The position numbers and the translations under genes are program-made. Source: Chrysoporthe austroafricana (Eukaryota > Ascomycota > Sordariomycetes > Diaporthales > Cryphonectriaceae). Taken from it: a stretch of 64,000 nt of DNA. Where the stretch lies: assembly GCA_001051155.2 (NCBI GenBank), contig JYIP02000004.1:1776883-1840882 (forward strand), written 5' to 3'. This document shows positions 1-11,385 of the stretch, one piece after another. The notes beneath the pieces were generated by a model. The model worked only from the letters and a program-made list of their open reading frames with translations. It searched no databases and was not told where the DNA came from. Every line of letters starts with the position of its first letter. The stretch's first letter is position 1.

Positions 1-813
1 TGAAAAGTAGATAAATTCAATATATATATCTATGTTGAATGTGGCTGGCCAGGGGTGCCGGAAAGGGGGGGGTGCCGGAAAGTACCCCCTGCGACTTATA
101 TGTTATTGTACGTAATCGAGAACCTGCTGCCGCCGCATCCAGTTTAGGCATCCTGCCCGATCGGGTACATTCCTTGCCCGCCCGCTGCAATAAAAAAAAA
201 AAAAAAAAGGCTCCCCTCGCCCGTTCCTGCCTTGTACTCGAGACTTCTCCTCTCCTTGCCTCGACCAGATGATCTTTTGCCTACCTCCCCTCCTATCGTG
301 TCTCCCTCTTCTGCATCTATCGCCAGGCCCTTTCGTCGTCCATGCATGGTCCACCTCTCGCCCATCTTACGATTTCCTCTCCCTTCAGTCACTCTTTCCA
401 CATCTTGTCTGCTGCTGTCAATAGTTCAGCTGCGACCGATAGTCCTTATCTGAACTTGCTAATACATCTCTCCCATGCTGCCCAACCTTCCTGCCCATAG
501 TTATGCAAAGTGTAGATCTGGGCATATATTAGCATGGATGGTTACTTGCTTTCCTATTATAGCTTCGCCTAGGAATATCTTCGTTTGTTAATTAGAGTTC
601 ATGCATATATTACAAACGACCTTCTCTATGAAAATATGGCCTGCCTTTTCGGTGTTCATCTCAAGTACTCCAGACTTCTCTCTTCCTCCTTCTCTCTTCC
701 TCCTTCTCTCTTTTTCATACACAGCCCGTTCCCCCTCTTTTCTGTTCTAGGCAGCCATACTCTGATTTCCTCATTTCGCCGGGCCACTGACGCGCTGATG
801 CTCCTGACACTCC
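1..813. other. AT-rich intergenic stretch, no gene seen
   Basis: No reading frame here resembles a known protein. A poly-A run of about 17 bases lies near 191-208 and pyrimidine-rich tracts at 660-740. The 3' part is downstream of the receptor gene that ends at 814. Confidence 0.6.
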
Positions 814-2029
814 CTACACTTGTGATATATTTGAGCTGTCGTTGGACCGTCGCTCGTTCGTAATCTTCTCTTTGCCGCTTCGCAAAGAGGAAAATGAAAG
901 CTTGCTCGATATACTTCGTAGGATCATATCAGGACTGATAGAGGCAACGAAAAACCACAGCGACGGGAGATTAATAGATACCAGAGATACACCCAGCTCT
1001 AATACAGTGTAAAAGAATACGAGGGTCAATACGCCTGGTGACGAGAGGTTAGCTGACGCTAGAAACTTGTGCGGTGACGCTATTGAAAGGAGGAAATAAA
1101 TGACCTACGTTCTTCGTCGTGGTTGATGAAATAACTCGGGCCCCCTCTCTCAGACTCAATGTATTGGACCATGCGGGCTCCAGATGCAAAGACGCCGACA
1201 AAGGTAAGGAAGAAGATGCCGAGAATAGCGAGTTTCTTCGAGAACGTAGCGTTGAGTTGCAGGACACGGGGAACTGGAAGCGACAGGATCCAGATGTCAA
1301 GGAGGAAATCGGAAATCGCGAAGCCGTACAGGTATGGAAAAGACAAGGTGCAGTACTTTTCGTAATTGCCGTCCCAGGCTGCAGAGAAGTGGGTGCCACA
1401 CTGAAAGCCCGTCAGGAACTGGAAGACGACGAGCCACAGTACCACAACTATAATAGTGCCGATGATGCATTTGTGAAACCAGTGTTCCTTTCCTCCGACA
1501 CAGAAGATCCGCCGATAGAAGAACAGAGCGCTGAGCTTGGAGCATGCCAGCGAAGTTGTACCCAACACATCCCATACTATTTGAAGCTGGACAGAATAGG
1601 TTAATCGCGGGCGGCTCGATGAAAACGACGAAAGGGGCTCTGTAAGTACCTTCGCTGACAGCTCCCCTGCTATAGCAGGCGAAAGGGAATAACCGATCAT
1701 ATGGTGGTAAACCACTATTTTTTCAGTCAGTCCAGCATTTCGCAACACCGCTGCCAGAGGGCAGTGATAAGGAGTAGCACACTAAGAATAGAAACCGTCG
1801 CAGCTCCGATGAAGGTGACCTGAAGGAGTCACTACGTATCAGCAGTTTGTTCGTACTAGTAGCAGTCTGCAACGGCACATACCCAGCTCGCCACGGCCAA
1901 GATATCGTCAGCCATAACAGGTACGTGCGTCTTCTTGCGAGCGTAGAACCGGAGTCCGACAGCTATGGTTGTCAGGCCCAACAGACTACCACAGGCCCCT
2001 AGAACCCCTTCTTTCGAATTGCTGGACAT
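814..2029 (-). CDS. PTH11-like seven-helix membrane protein (fungal rhodopsin-like fold), apparent frameshift
   Basis: Probable plasma-membrane receptor of the fungal PTH11/SAT4-like family (Fung_rhodopsin, DUF-type GPCR). Exons read on the minus strand: 1883-2029, 1650-1819, 1109-1586, 814-1034, with introns of 63, 63 and 74 nt. Exon 1 gives an ATG start and the ADDILAVASW segment. Exon 3 carries the family hallmark SKLSALFFYRRIF followed by CGTHF and LPVPRVLQL. The last exon gives a helix ending in SINLPSLWFF and a Ser/Lys-rich tail. Exon 2 is 170 nt between two phase-0 boundaries, so it is one base short. Its first half reads a good helix (ending LLLITALWQR) in one frame, then the frame must change near 1735-1740, at a run of three T on the + strand, to reach NAGLTEKIV. 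This is either a recent pseudogenising deletion or a sequence error. Skipping exon 2's first half would restore frame but lose helix 2. Family call is secure; functionality is not. Confidence 0.75.
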
Positions 2030-3358
2030 GCTAAAGCTGATTTTGAGTGGGTTGGAATATTACAATAGAAGGGAGAAGTTTGCAAACAAGCTAACATGGA
2101 CTCAGGGGACAGCGCGGAGCGCGGGTATAAAGCATCTGAGGAGAGGTTGCCTTGAGTATGAACCGTGTAAGTCAAGCGAGACGAGGATGTAATTAAATTG
2201 GATACCCCCTCAAATGGGCGGGCAACCTGCGTGACCACCTCGCGGCATCTCTGGTCTGGATGGCCTTTCAGCCCCCAGAACCAACAGCTTCTGTACTGCG
2301 TTTCCGAGTCCATCCTAAAGTGCCTGGTTGATACCAGTACTACCGAGGTTACGCTCTGTGATTGGGCTGCATGAAGAGGGGTCGCAGTACTGAGTGGTAC
2401 GAAAACCGATTTCGCTGACTACCAACACAACCTCCTCTTGCATGTGCGCGTGTGTGCGTGAGGTAAGAAATGCAATAGATTGTCCATCTGCAAAGGCGAT
2501 TCGTTCATGGAGACGGAACGTCAAGTGTTGTTGGGGGCGAACTCTCCTGAGTAGGGCTTATGCACCGCCGTTGCAACGCACCGTAGCATTACGGCGCAGA
2601 AGGCACCCTGGGTTAGTTTGGGTGGGTTGGCTGGAGATTCGCTCTGCTGGTTGCCCAAAGCTTGCAGGACCCTTACCCGTGGGCACTACAGGTATTATTT
2701 TGCCCACTACACTCGTTCTCCTATAGTAGGTGCTAAAATCAGTACGCACTAGAAATTAGTACGCATTTGATAAGTTTTTTTTAATAAAAGAAATAATTAT
2801 AAAATATAATAATTTATTTGAACTCTCCTGTTACAACCCATCTAATATGCAAGTTACGAAGTGTAATGAGCACTGCAGTAATCCGAAGATTCTCAAAGTA
2901 CTTAAGGGTTTATGCTAGCAAGAGCAAAGATAGCAAGTGTAACCGTGCGAGTGTTCAAAAACTGTGAGGCTACAGTGGGTCGTACCTGTACTTAGATTGA
3001 TAACTGAAGAGCTACAAGAAACTATCTCGACTGTAGATATCCCATCCTTGTATATCCAGCTCTTCAGTCTGGACTGCTGGAGTTGCAGTATGATTGCTGC
3101 GGTCCATCGTGGTATCGCTCGTCGGTCCTTGCGGTCCTACCCTGTCAACCCTAACTCTGGGTGGGTCCTGGTCGTGGTTCCGGGGTCATGCGTTTGTCCC
3201 TGGTTTCTGCATGACCTGTTGGTACATAACAGTATAAGAGGTATCTTTCTTCACGTCAGCCCTTGAGGCTTTACTTACATCAAACACCACCACGCCAACA
3301 ACACCCTCGAGTCTAGTATACTAGCACAATCTCTGGTTCAGCTGTATACATTTCGAAA
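2030..3358. other. Intergenic stretch, no gene seen
   Basis: Short open frames on both strands have no recognisable content. Bases 2755-2830 are very AT-rich. The 3' end holds the promoter and leader of the hydrolase starting at 3359. Confidence 0.5.
3231..3239 (+). promoter_or_regulatory. TATA-like box of the aminopeptidase-like gene
   Basis: GTATAAGAG lies about 120 bases upstream of the ATG at 3359, followed by a C/A-rich leader typical of fungal 5' UTRs. Position is plausible; the match is not proven. Confidence 0.35.
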
Positions 3359-4656
3359 ATGGCGAGAACACCTAGCGCGGAAGGCCGAATTCCCTTCCAG
3401 GTACCTGGAAATCTCAATATTCCTTGCTCCACCTATTACAAGGTCTTCGGCGACCTTTCAAGTGGCGCACCGCCTGTGATCTTTCTTCATGGCGGCCCCG
3501 GCGGCGGTCATGAGTATCTGCTCTCGTTCGCAGAACTCTGGCCACAATACGGCCTTCCGGTAATCCTGTATGACCAAATCGGCTGTGGGGCTTCGACTCA
3601 TCTCCCCCAGACGGCTGGGGACAAAGACTTCTGGCAGGAGTCCTTGTTCGTCGCCGAGCTGGACAATCTCATTGACCATCTGCAACTGCGTGATGGGCCT
3701 GGATTCCATCTGTTCGGCCAGAGCTGGGGAGGCCTGCTGGCTGTTGCCTTCGCTGCCCACTCGCCCCGCGGTTTGCAAAAGCTGGTGCTCGCCAGTGGGC
3801 TGGCCAGCATGGATCTTTCTGAAAAGTGCATCCAGCTGTGTCGAAAGGACCTGCCCACAGACGTGCAGAGGGTGCTGGAAAAGTGTGTGCAAGAGGCCGA
3901 CTATAAGAGCCAGGCTTATCGCGAAGCTATGACAGTCTTTCAAAAGATGTTCGTATGCCGGGCGGATCCATTGCCAGAGGAATTGATGCTATCACTAAAG
4001 CATCTTGGGGAGGATCAGACTGTGTATGGCACTATGTAAGTTGATTGTGGTTGATCATCCACTTCGGTCTTCCCCCCCCTCCTCTCCCGCCGGCCCCCCA
4101 AAAGGAGGAACATCCCTCACACTGTTCCAAATGAATCCACAAGAGGGAAGGAAACCCAGTGCTTGACACCATTCACTGGTGCTGCGACCGTTCATGGTTT
4201 GCCTTACGTATCTTCCCTCATATGCAGAGGGTTTGACTCCAATAGTCACACGCGGATGCCCTTTCCACATAGCTTCGTACCTTTGGGTGACACATATTCT
4301 ATTCATTCTTCCTTCTGATCCAATTCCTCATCACATACACCTACTGACTTCAGACTTCATTCCATAGGTACGGCCCCTCCGTTTGGGACTTGAACGGCTC
4401 GCTGCGCGGCTGGACGGGCATACCGCGCCTCCCGCAGATTGCCGCCCCCACTCTGGTCTACAATGGGGAGTTCGACACGTCGCGCGACATTTCGCAGGAG
4501 CCATTTTTTGAGCTCATCCCACGCGTACGCTGGATCACCTTTCAGAATGGAAGTCACATGTGTCATCTTGATGGTGGCGGGCTCAGAGAACGGGTTCTCA
4601 AGGTGGTGGGGGCCTTCCTGGTGCAGCACCAGGCAATCGATGAAGCGGTTGCATGA
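3359..4656 (+). CDS. Proline-iminopeptidase-like alpha/beta hydrolase (peptidase family S33)
   Basis: Likely a cytosolic S33 hydrolase releasing N-terminal Pro or related residues, or acting on amino-acid amides; such enzymes also occur beside fungal secondary-metabolite genes. Two exons, 3359-4035 and 4368-4656, give 321 aa, normal for the family. Visible motifs: oxyanion HGGPGGGH (about 44-51), nucleophile elbow GQSWGG with Ser122, and in exon 2 the acid region YNGEFDTSRD and the catalytic-His region NGSHMCHLD. The splice joins TM to YGPSVWDLNGSLRGW, which is contiguous in the family, so the intron is real. At 332 nt that intron is several times longer than the others in the window and holds C-rich, TE-unlike sequence. 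No signal peptide. The exact substrate cannot be told from sequence. Confidence 0.88.
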
Positions 4657-6114
4657 TCAATCTTACTTTGTGTTAATTTTTCAATGAAGTTGGGGGCTGT
4701 TTATCAAGTTGGGACTTAGTACGTCACTCAATTGACAATACGGGTGACATTTCCCGCGTGCCTAGTAGATGGGGATGCCACGAGGGTAGGGTTGGTTACA
4801 GTGCCCGTTGAGTTCAAGTCAGGTCGGGTTGGGTAGCTTCCTTTACCTCTAGCATTAGCACCCCTTTGCCATCCCCGACACTCCAAAATCCGCTCCTCAT
4901 GCTAGCACACGTGGCCCATCAAGACATTTGTTGTAAACTCGCTTGGGGCCATGAACCACAGCGAGAGACCGAGCTTTTGAGAGCCATTGATAATGATTCA
5001 GGACCTGATTAGCGGTTTGGATACTACGATTAGTCAGCGGCATAGGTGGGGGCTGTGAGGGAAAATAAAGACTTCCATACCTAGATAAGGTCTGCAGTCG
5101 ACTACATCACTATTTACCTTGAAATACAATCCAGTGGAAGCCCTGGTGTCTTGTGTCCAACGACAATATATGAATCTCGTATATGCATATTAGTGGCATT
5201 GCTGGGTATCCAGCGTTGGATGACTTTTGGTCGTTGGTGGCTCTGTACGATACTCAACAGCCCCCAATAATTTGTAATGCATTACTACCTACCTAGATAG
5301 GTGATGATTGACATCCGGTTACTTTCGCATGTACTCGGCCGGCGGGACGGGCACCAATCACCCAGGCAGGACGATGCGTCGGCTGAGGGCCACCTTATCA
5401 ATGCATATGTTATCTGTATGCCAATCTTATGGATGTTGAGGGCGAGACGACCTGCTCGGCGCGCAAAAATGGGCGCTCTGCTTCGGGCATCATCACGCCA
5501 CTGCTGCAGAGATTGTTCAAGTATTCCGCGGCGTGCCAACCGGTCTGCCTAATCGTATTCATGATCCATTCTCGTCCGATCAAGGCGAGTGCGATGTATC
5601 TACCTGGAGACCGACACGACCAGTGTGGTCCAATGAACACTGCCACCGATTCGAAGCCGGAACAATCGTAACGGTTGATCTGAGTCATTGCTTAGCCTAG
5701 AAGTAGCATAAACAGTATTGAGATTAAATTGATCTATGAAAGAGAGAAGTCTATACAGAAATGAACGAGTATAGAAGTGGCTTATATATAAGCCATTTTC
5801 AGGGTCAAGGCTGACGGTGGTCCGCTTTTTCACACGATAATGCGGTGCTGTCGCATGAGATATAGTAAGAGCAAAGGCTTTAGGTTGTCTCCAGCAACAA
5901 ATGTCTTCAGATAATATGGCTTACCGGGAGAAGTCATTTCTTGCCCGTTAATGCAGACGTCTACGCAACATGAATGACCCCCTTTACATTGGGTTGTATT
6001 CTCATACTCTCTAATGTTTGTGTCTTGAATTTCGAAAGGACGGAATTCACTAGGCGCTAAAATAAGAAGAAACATGCCCAAGCACTCTCGAGTATCCGTT
6101 CGTTGAGGCACGTA
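4657..6114. other. Intergenic stretch, no supported gene
   Basis: Overlapping short frames at 5285-5690 on both strands are not recognisable and lack splice or motif support. The sequence may be a decayed element, but no terminal repeats or coding motifs were found. Confidence 0.4.
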
Positions 6115-7194
6115 TTAAATCATCAAAATCTTTTCTTCTTCGCCACTAGGCTTCAACAGAACCGGATTCAGAGGCACGTGTCTCTCCATGACCCAATCTT
6201 GAATTGCCTCCCACCGGACACACTTCCTCTCTTGGTTCGACTTGGGCCTTGGCCGCCACATACCCGGACGGACAAACTCGGCGTCCGCCCAAGTAAAACT
6301 GAAGATATTGGTGTCCGCATTGCACATGATGCTGCGACGGAGCGATTCAATGCAATGACCTAAAGGCATTTCTCGATTAGCAAACTTCTCGTTTGGTTTT
6401 CCATCTTCCGACGACGATCAGAGCAGTCTACAGGCACCCAATCTTCTTACCTAGATGCCCTCGTAAATACTCCATATTAGCCTCCGTAAGGTTTCCATAA
6501 TAATAGTTACTGTACAAGAAAAGCCGCAGGCGTCTCAAACAGTGGATATTGTGGTAGACGCTGAGTCCTACGATGTATCCACCATCGGCTAATGGTACAG
6601 AATCATTGACCGATTCGCCTATCTTTTTGAGGTCCTGCTGAGAAGCGGAGAAGAAGGTCGCTGGTCGGCGTTAGAGTTAGCTCTCAATATCATGCTATCA
6701 TTCGGAGAGGGGCACCAACGTGTAATAAGGTCGTCCCAAGCTTTCGTGTTGGCATCATTCGGCATGCCGGAGAACTCAGTCTTGACGTTGTCCAGCGCGT
6801 CTTCGCGTTGCAGCTCGTACGAGACAGAGATCCAGTCTAGGTAGCGATTATCATAATCTGTGTAGGTATCAGTAGGGATATCCGGATATGCGGTGTGAGC
6901 CGTTGCAGAGGTGCTTGACGTGCCTAACATTGCCAGGTCTGGGTGGTTCCTTGAGACTGTTGTCGTGGTCAAGAAGAGAGACACCCCAAGTAGAAGGCAC
7001 ACAAGGTGCAAGATGAAATAATATACGGAGAATAAGCGGGAGATGGTGTGATGTTCAAGGTAGCGATCTGTGAATTCAGATCCAGCTTTCAAAGAAAAGC
7101 ACTCCCTATCATGTCGCCTGTCTTGCTTAAGAATCAGGTCGTCTGGTACGGTTTGTTCTTCATCCAAAAGAAGACATTCTTTCTCAGAAGACAT
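6115..7194 (-). CDS. UstYa-family (DUF3328) oxidase with two HxxHC motifs
   Basis: UstYa-type proteins catalyse oxidative cyclisation or hydroxylation in ustiloxin-like RiPP pathways, and related members modify other metabolites. Minus-strand exons 6720-7194, 6451-6660 and 6115-6359 (introns 59 and 91 nt) give 309 aa. An N-terminal cytosolic segment is followed by one membrane helix (about 54-77), then a lumenal domain. The family signature FSGMPNDANTKAWDDLI (about 141-157) is intact. The first HxxHC is HNIHC at 195-199. The second is HLGHC at 227-231, formed across the second intron, and leads into IESLRRSIMC. Both metal-binding motifs are complete, so the protein looks functional. It is transcribed away from the small secreted-peptide gene at 7887, with about 690 bases between them, and the FAD oxidase and P450 relics lie within 5 kb. 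Confidence 0.88.
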
Positions 7195-7886
7195 GATGGG
7201 CGATGGGTCCCAACTTTTGACTCACTGGTGCAATTGAAGTCTTGAACACGGGTTACTTAGCTTTTAATATAGAAACTAGAAAATGGATTGCTTCGGAGTG
7301 AATGTAGGAGGCGGACGATCATCGGCGTCATTCATAAACAGCAGAAGTGCAGAACCCGCCCCCGAGTTACATTCTCGGACCCAGAGCAGGCTGTAGCAAA
7401 CAATAGTCCCGATAAAGAACCAACAATCACATTCAGAAATTTCTTCGTCACATCAATGCAAGGTGCTTATGGTGTTCCTACCCACTCATGCAACCCAGAA
7501 CCGATTCTTCAGCGCGCGTGACGATCGGCCATCGTTGGGTTGTATCAAGGCAGATTGCAAGAGTGTTGCGCATCAGTGTGCAGTCCGCTCTCTTCATGAT
7601 TAGCTATATCTATTATTAGAACCTCTCCCTTCTGTGATCCATTGTTGCAGGGGTGGCAACTTTGCTATGGCGTGGTCGTTCGAAGATTGCCTTGCCGTCA
7701 GATCCCATAGCGTGTCCATGAGTTATAAGACCTGCTTTCCACCCTCCCAACCCAAATCCTCCTCCGTCCCTTCACCACAGTCCACACTTATTGCCTTATA
7801 CCACCTCCCTACTAAGAATACTTTCATTTTGCTCCTTACTATTGATTCAATAAAAAAAGTCGGAATCATTCATCCAATCCCTCACC
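7195..7886. promoter_or_regulatory. Shared divergent promoter region
   Basis: This 692-base gap separates two head-to-head genes. On the minus side an AT-rich TATATTAAAA-like box sits near 7266-7275. On the plus side TTATAAGA near 7722-7729 is followed by a long C/T-rich leader up to the ATG at 7887. No coding sequence was recognised. A shared bidirectional promoter is inferred from layout only. Confidence 0.35.
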
Positions 7887-8197
7887 ATGCGCTGCGCACC
7901 GCTCTGTATCTTGCTTGCGCTGGGCTTTTCCCTCATGGGACTTGCTATGCCGATCTCTGGTAAGTCTAGAAAGGCAAAGAATGAAACCAAAGCTCTAACT
8001 TTAAGTAGAGAGAGCGACGGAAGTCCCGTCGGCCGAGGCGTGCGTCGACGCTGGTGAGTAGGAATCTGCAGCCAGGCCCCCCAAGGCCATTGTGACAACA
8101 AACCATCTCACTAACAGGACGTCGGACAGAACCTTTAGCGCATGGAACTATAAACTCGCGGGATGATGTCACGCCGAGATGCATCATCAAGGCATGA
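7887..8197 (+). CDS. Putative small secreted peptide (65 aa), possible RiPP-like precursor
   Basis: Three short exons (7887-7959, 8009-8053, 8118-8197) join in frame to 65 codons. The ATG follows TCACC. The first 20-24 residues form a classic signal peptide with a LLALGFSLMGLA core. Intron 1 (49 nt) has GTAAGT, a CTCTAAC branch site and TAG; intron 2 (64 nt) has GTGAGT and CAG. The mature part is short and polar, with Cys36 and Cys61, one dibasic RR at 41-42 and single Arg sites. No homologous family was recognised. UstYa-dependent RiPP precursors are signal-peptide proteins cut at dibasic sites, and a UstYa-family gene lies next door. However, known precursors usually have several repeated cores, and none is seen here. 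It may simply be a small secreted protein or effector. If intron 2 is retained the frame stops almost at once at a TAG. Confidence 0.42.
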
Positions 8198-9027
8198 GTA
8201 TGTCTGGATACTTGTCGGTGGAAAGCCGACTGGCTGTTGTGCCACTTAAGGGGCTGATTGTTGCACATCCGAAATGCGTTTGGGATTCTGTCTCCGTAGA
8301 GAATAGCTCAATAACTTATGCCATCTCTTTCAAACTTAGTTAACAATTAACAAATTACAAGCTACTGGGTGTATACATAATGCCAGTGCTGGGTTGCGTA
8401 GCGCAGCGGCGGCACCACGATCACAAGAAGTCGGCTCAGATCAGTGAGCAGTTTCCCGCCGCCTAAAACACCATGCAAATGATACTGTGTGATGAGAGGG
8501 CCAACCTGAATAGGAGCGTCATCCTTTGCAACGAAACTCATCATGCTTTTGACGATAGGCGCCCACCTATGCGCTGTAGTGAGGAACGCGATAACCTTAG
8601 TCGAACAAAACCCGGCAAGCGGTTGAGAACTGAATTGTAGATACCGAGATACTTTGCCGCCAGTTTTCGGTACTCCTACAAGAATTTTTCTTTCAGACTG
8701 ATCAAGAGTTGCTCAAAATAAGACGTTGGAGTAAATTTCTAGAACTGATTTTCTGTTTCCTGTACCTGGTTTCTCATTTCTGAGGTTCTAGCAAAGTACC
8801 CTAGGGTAACCACTTGTCCGTTCCAAGCATGTTGCCAATTTGTCAGGCCATCTCCCATACGATTACTTTTATCAAGATAAAATAATGCTGTAGTAGGCGT
8901 GGCAGTTCTCCGCAGGAATTTGGGCGGTAGGGGAGGTACTGAGTACTTAAGCACCTAGCAGTGACAAAGGCCCTTAATGGCGAAGCGCGCCAGCCAGATT
9001 CGGCGGCCGCGACAGCGAATTCTCGAC
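8198..9027. other. Intergenic stretch with P450-flank repeat
   Basis: No gene is supported. A 60-codon minus frame at 8362-8544 is unrecognised. The 3' end, about 8942-9034, is a copy of the sequence at 18318-18411 and forms the shared flank of two P450 relics. Confidence 0.45.
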
Positions 9028-9654
9028 TTAATCTGTATTGGCGGTCGTGTCGTAGCCCGCGAAGTTGATCACAAACATATTGCCTAAGATTTCGTCCATC
9101 GAAAGAGTGCCCTTTCTGGGCTTTTTGGTGCCATCGTCAAGATGCGTCGTCGTCTGGGTTTTGTTTTCGTCATCGAGAGTGCGTACGAGGCGAGTTATAA
9201 AGCCGCCTGATCCCGGTTCCCCTCGACCAAGAGCTGCTATCTCCTCTTCAACAGTCTTGACCATGTGCTCCTTGAGAGATACAGCTGCTCGTCCAATCTT
9301 TGCCAGACCCTTTGGCATCATTGGTCCGATCAAGATGCGGTAGGGAATTAGCATCAGGAGGATGCTGTGTTTATGTACAACGAACAGAGAGTCTCGGTAG
9401 CTTTCAGTACCAAAACCAACAGCCTGCATTTTAGCAAAACTCCTAAAGTCACAAGGTTTTCCGAAGGCTGTTGAAGCGAGCACGTTGAGAGAAAGTATTT
9501 GCATAAGCAGCTGCCGACCTGCATAGCTCACGCTATACACTCCCAGTCGAAGGATGGCAAGGCTTTGATTTGATATGGCCAAATGCAGATGAAATAAAAG
9601 TGACGAACGAAAGCCACAAACGAACAGAGCGGAGAACCACACCCTGACCCTCAC
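9028..9654 (-). pseudogene. Cytochrome P450 relic 1, middle third only
   Basis: The minus frame holds a P450 core segment: a KPCDFRSF stretch, helices F-G (SLKEHMVKTVEEEIAALG) and an I-helix NMFVINFAGYDTTANT with the oxygen-activation motif AGYDTT. A stop follows two codons after the I-helix. The K-helix ExxR, the PERF region and the Cys heme loop are all missing. The N-terminal anchor and B-C helices are missing too: the frame runs upstream only to about 9654, where a pyrimidine/poly-T tract and then the 3' end of the FAD oxidase (stop at 9730) begin. About one third of a P450 is left, so it cannot bind heme. The sequence just beyond the stop is shared with relic 3 at 18.4 kb. Confidence 0.8.
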
Positions 9655-9729
9655 CCAGTACCCCGACCTTCCCGTCCCTCTACTTTATTTTTTTTTTTTT
9701 TCTTTGTTGCTTCCCCTCTCTCTCTTTTT

Positions 9730-11385
9730 TCACGACGGGACCTTGAAGCCACCTGGGACGAGACGCGTGAATACCTCTTTGGGGTCCACTCTGGCCCGCA
9801 GCTCCTGCAACTGCTGTACACTCGCACTTCCGTAGCTGGCAATGGGATTCTGCCAGGGGGCCGCGTAGTTTAGATAGACGAAGGGATCGTACACCCCCAG
9901 GGAGCGTGCCGCCTCTTCCAGGGTGTTCAGAAGCGCGGCGGACGCGTTGTATGCCCGCTCGTTATCGGCCTCGTCTGTCCATCCGTTGGATAGCAGGCAT
10001 ATGACGAGCGTATCGGTACGATCGGCAAGGCCCATTGCATTTCCTGTGGCGTGACGCTGATAGATAGCAGGGGGAAGCGGGTCGAATGAGAGCGTCCATA
10101 GCAGACCGTTGATATCTTTGACCCCGGCCAGACTGCTTGTAAAGGCATCAAATGCGGCACGGAGCATTTCCGCCGTCGGCCGGAAGGTTACTGTAGCAAA
10201 TAGGCGTCTGAATCATGGTCAGTCGGAACGGGTATGCATGCTGACACCTAATCACATATCGAATCGCCATTGCTCACCGAGCTGTTCCTGGGGGCAGATA
10301 TGCAGCCTGCTTCTGGGAGAGCGTCGTCATATTGATAATAGAGGATGTCTTATAGATCGAAGGTTGATCGAGAAAGTCCTGATAATATAGTGGGGCCATG
10401 CCGTCCGCCGGATTTGTATAAACAAGATCATTGGTAATGACTGTACGATTGCTGGACTGGGTATATCCGATTCCAGTAATGAAAGAGGCATTTTCGTTAT
10501 AATTTTCTGCAACCGAAAGTTTGATATAGGTCTGGATCTGATTGTCAATAGTCGAAAGAGGACTGTAAACAGTACCGGCCCATACCAGGCCCTGGTCCTG
10601 CTTGAAGGTCTTGAGCACGATCCTGGTAACAATACCAAAGTTGTTGCTTCCGCCCCGGAGTCCGTAGAAAAGGTCCGCGTTATGCTCTTCGTCAGCCTCC
10701 ACAATAGATCCGTTAGCAAGGACAACTTCAAATGAAGAAGCTGTATCGCATGTCCAGCCGTAACGGGGTCCAAAATAGGACAGGCCACCTCCCAAGGTCA
10801 ACCCTCCCACACCGACGCCTGACACTCGACCTCCAACAACGCTCAGCCCCAAAGGGTCGAGCTTTGCATAGACGGCATCCCATGTAGCCCCCACACCAAC
10901 AGAAACGGTAGGGCTATCATCAGCTGTATCATTGAGATCAATGGAGTCGAGGCCAGTGAGGTCGATAGTGATGCCGCCTGGTACGTTGGATGCGCCATGG
11001 AACCACATGTGGCCCCCTGACCGGATGGCAAACTGGCATGAGCTTTCCAAGGTCGACGACGCATCGGTATTGTTGTTGTTGTTGGCGGTCAGCGATCCGA
11101 TGACGGCCGAAACATCAGCAGCCGTCTTTGGCGCGACGAAACAGAGTGGGTGGACAGCCGCAGTCTGCAGGGAAAAATACGACGATAGAGTCGCGTCGTA
11201 CGTAGCGCTTCCTGGGAATGCCACCTTGCCGGCCCCCAACAAGGCAGCCAATGCCTGGCACTGGCATGCGGTTGGACGAGTCAGCCGGCCATGTTACCTT
11301 GCTACGCCCAAGACTCTTGCATTGTAATTCAAGGGGAATATGAAGTTCTTATACATACGTGACGTAGACTGGTACTATCCGTCAT
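9730..11385 (-). CDS. FAD-linked oxidase of the berberine-bridge-enzyme-like family
   Basis: Predicted flavin oxidase (FAD_binding_4 plus BBE C-terminal domain) that oxidises alcohols or amines or forms rings in fungal metabolite pathways. Minus-strand exons 11359-11385, 10278-11260 and 9730-10207 (introns 98 and 70 nt) give 495 aa. The start is the ATG at 11385 and gives MTDSTSLRHCQALAALLG, which matches the cytosolic, signal-less type of family start. Motifs: RSGGHMWFHG with the probable covalent FAD ligand His93, the VGVGATWDAVYAKL strand, GVGVGGLTLGGGLSYF, and DLFYGLRGGSNNFGIVT. The C-terminal VYLNYAAPWQNPIASYG stands where the BBE signature lies. Nothing is broken. It runs tail-first into P450 relic 1 on the same strand, with only about 75 bases between them, which suggests a former oxidase-P450 gene pair. 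Confidence 0.88.
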
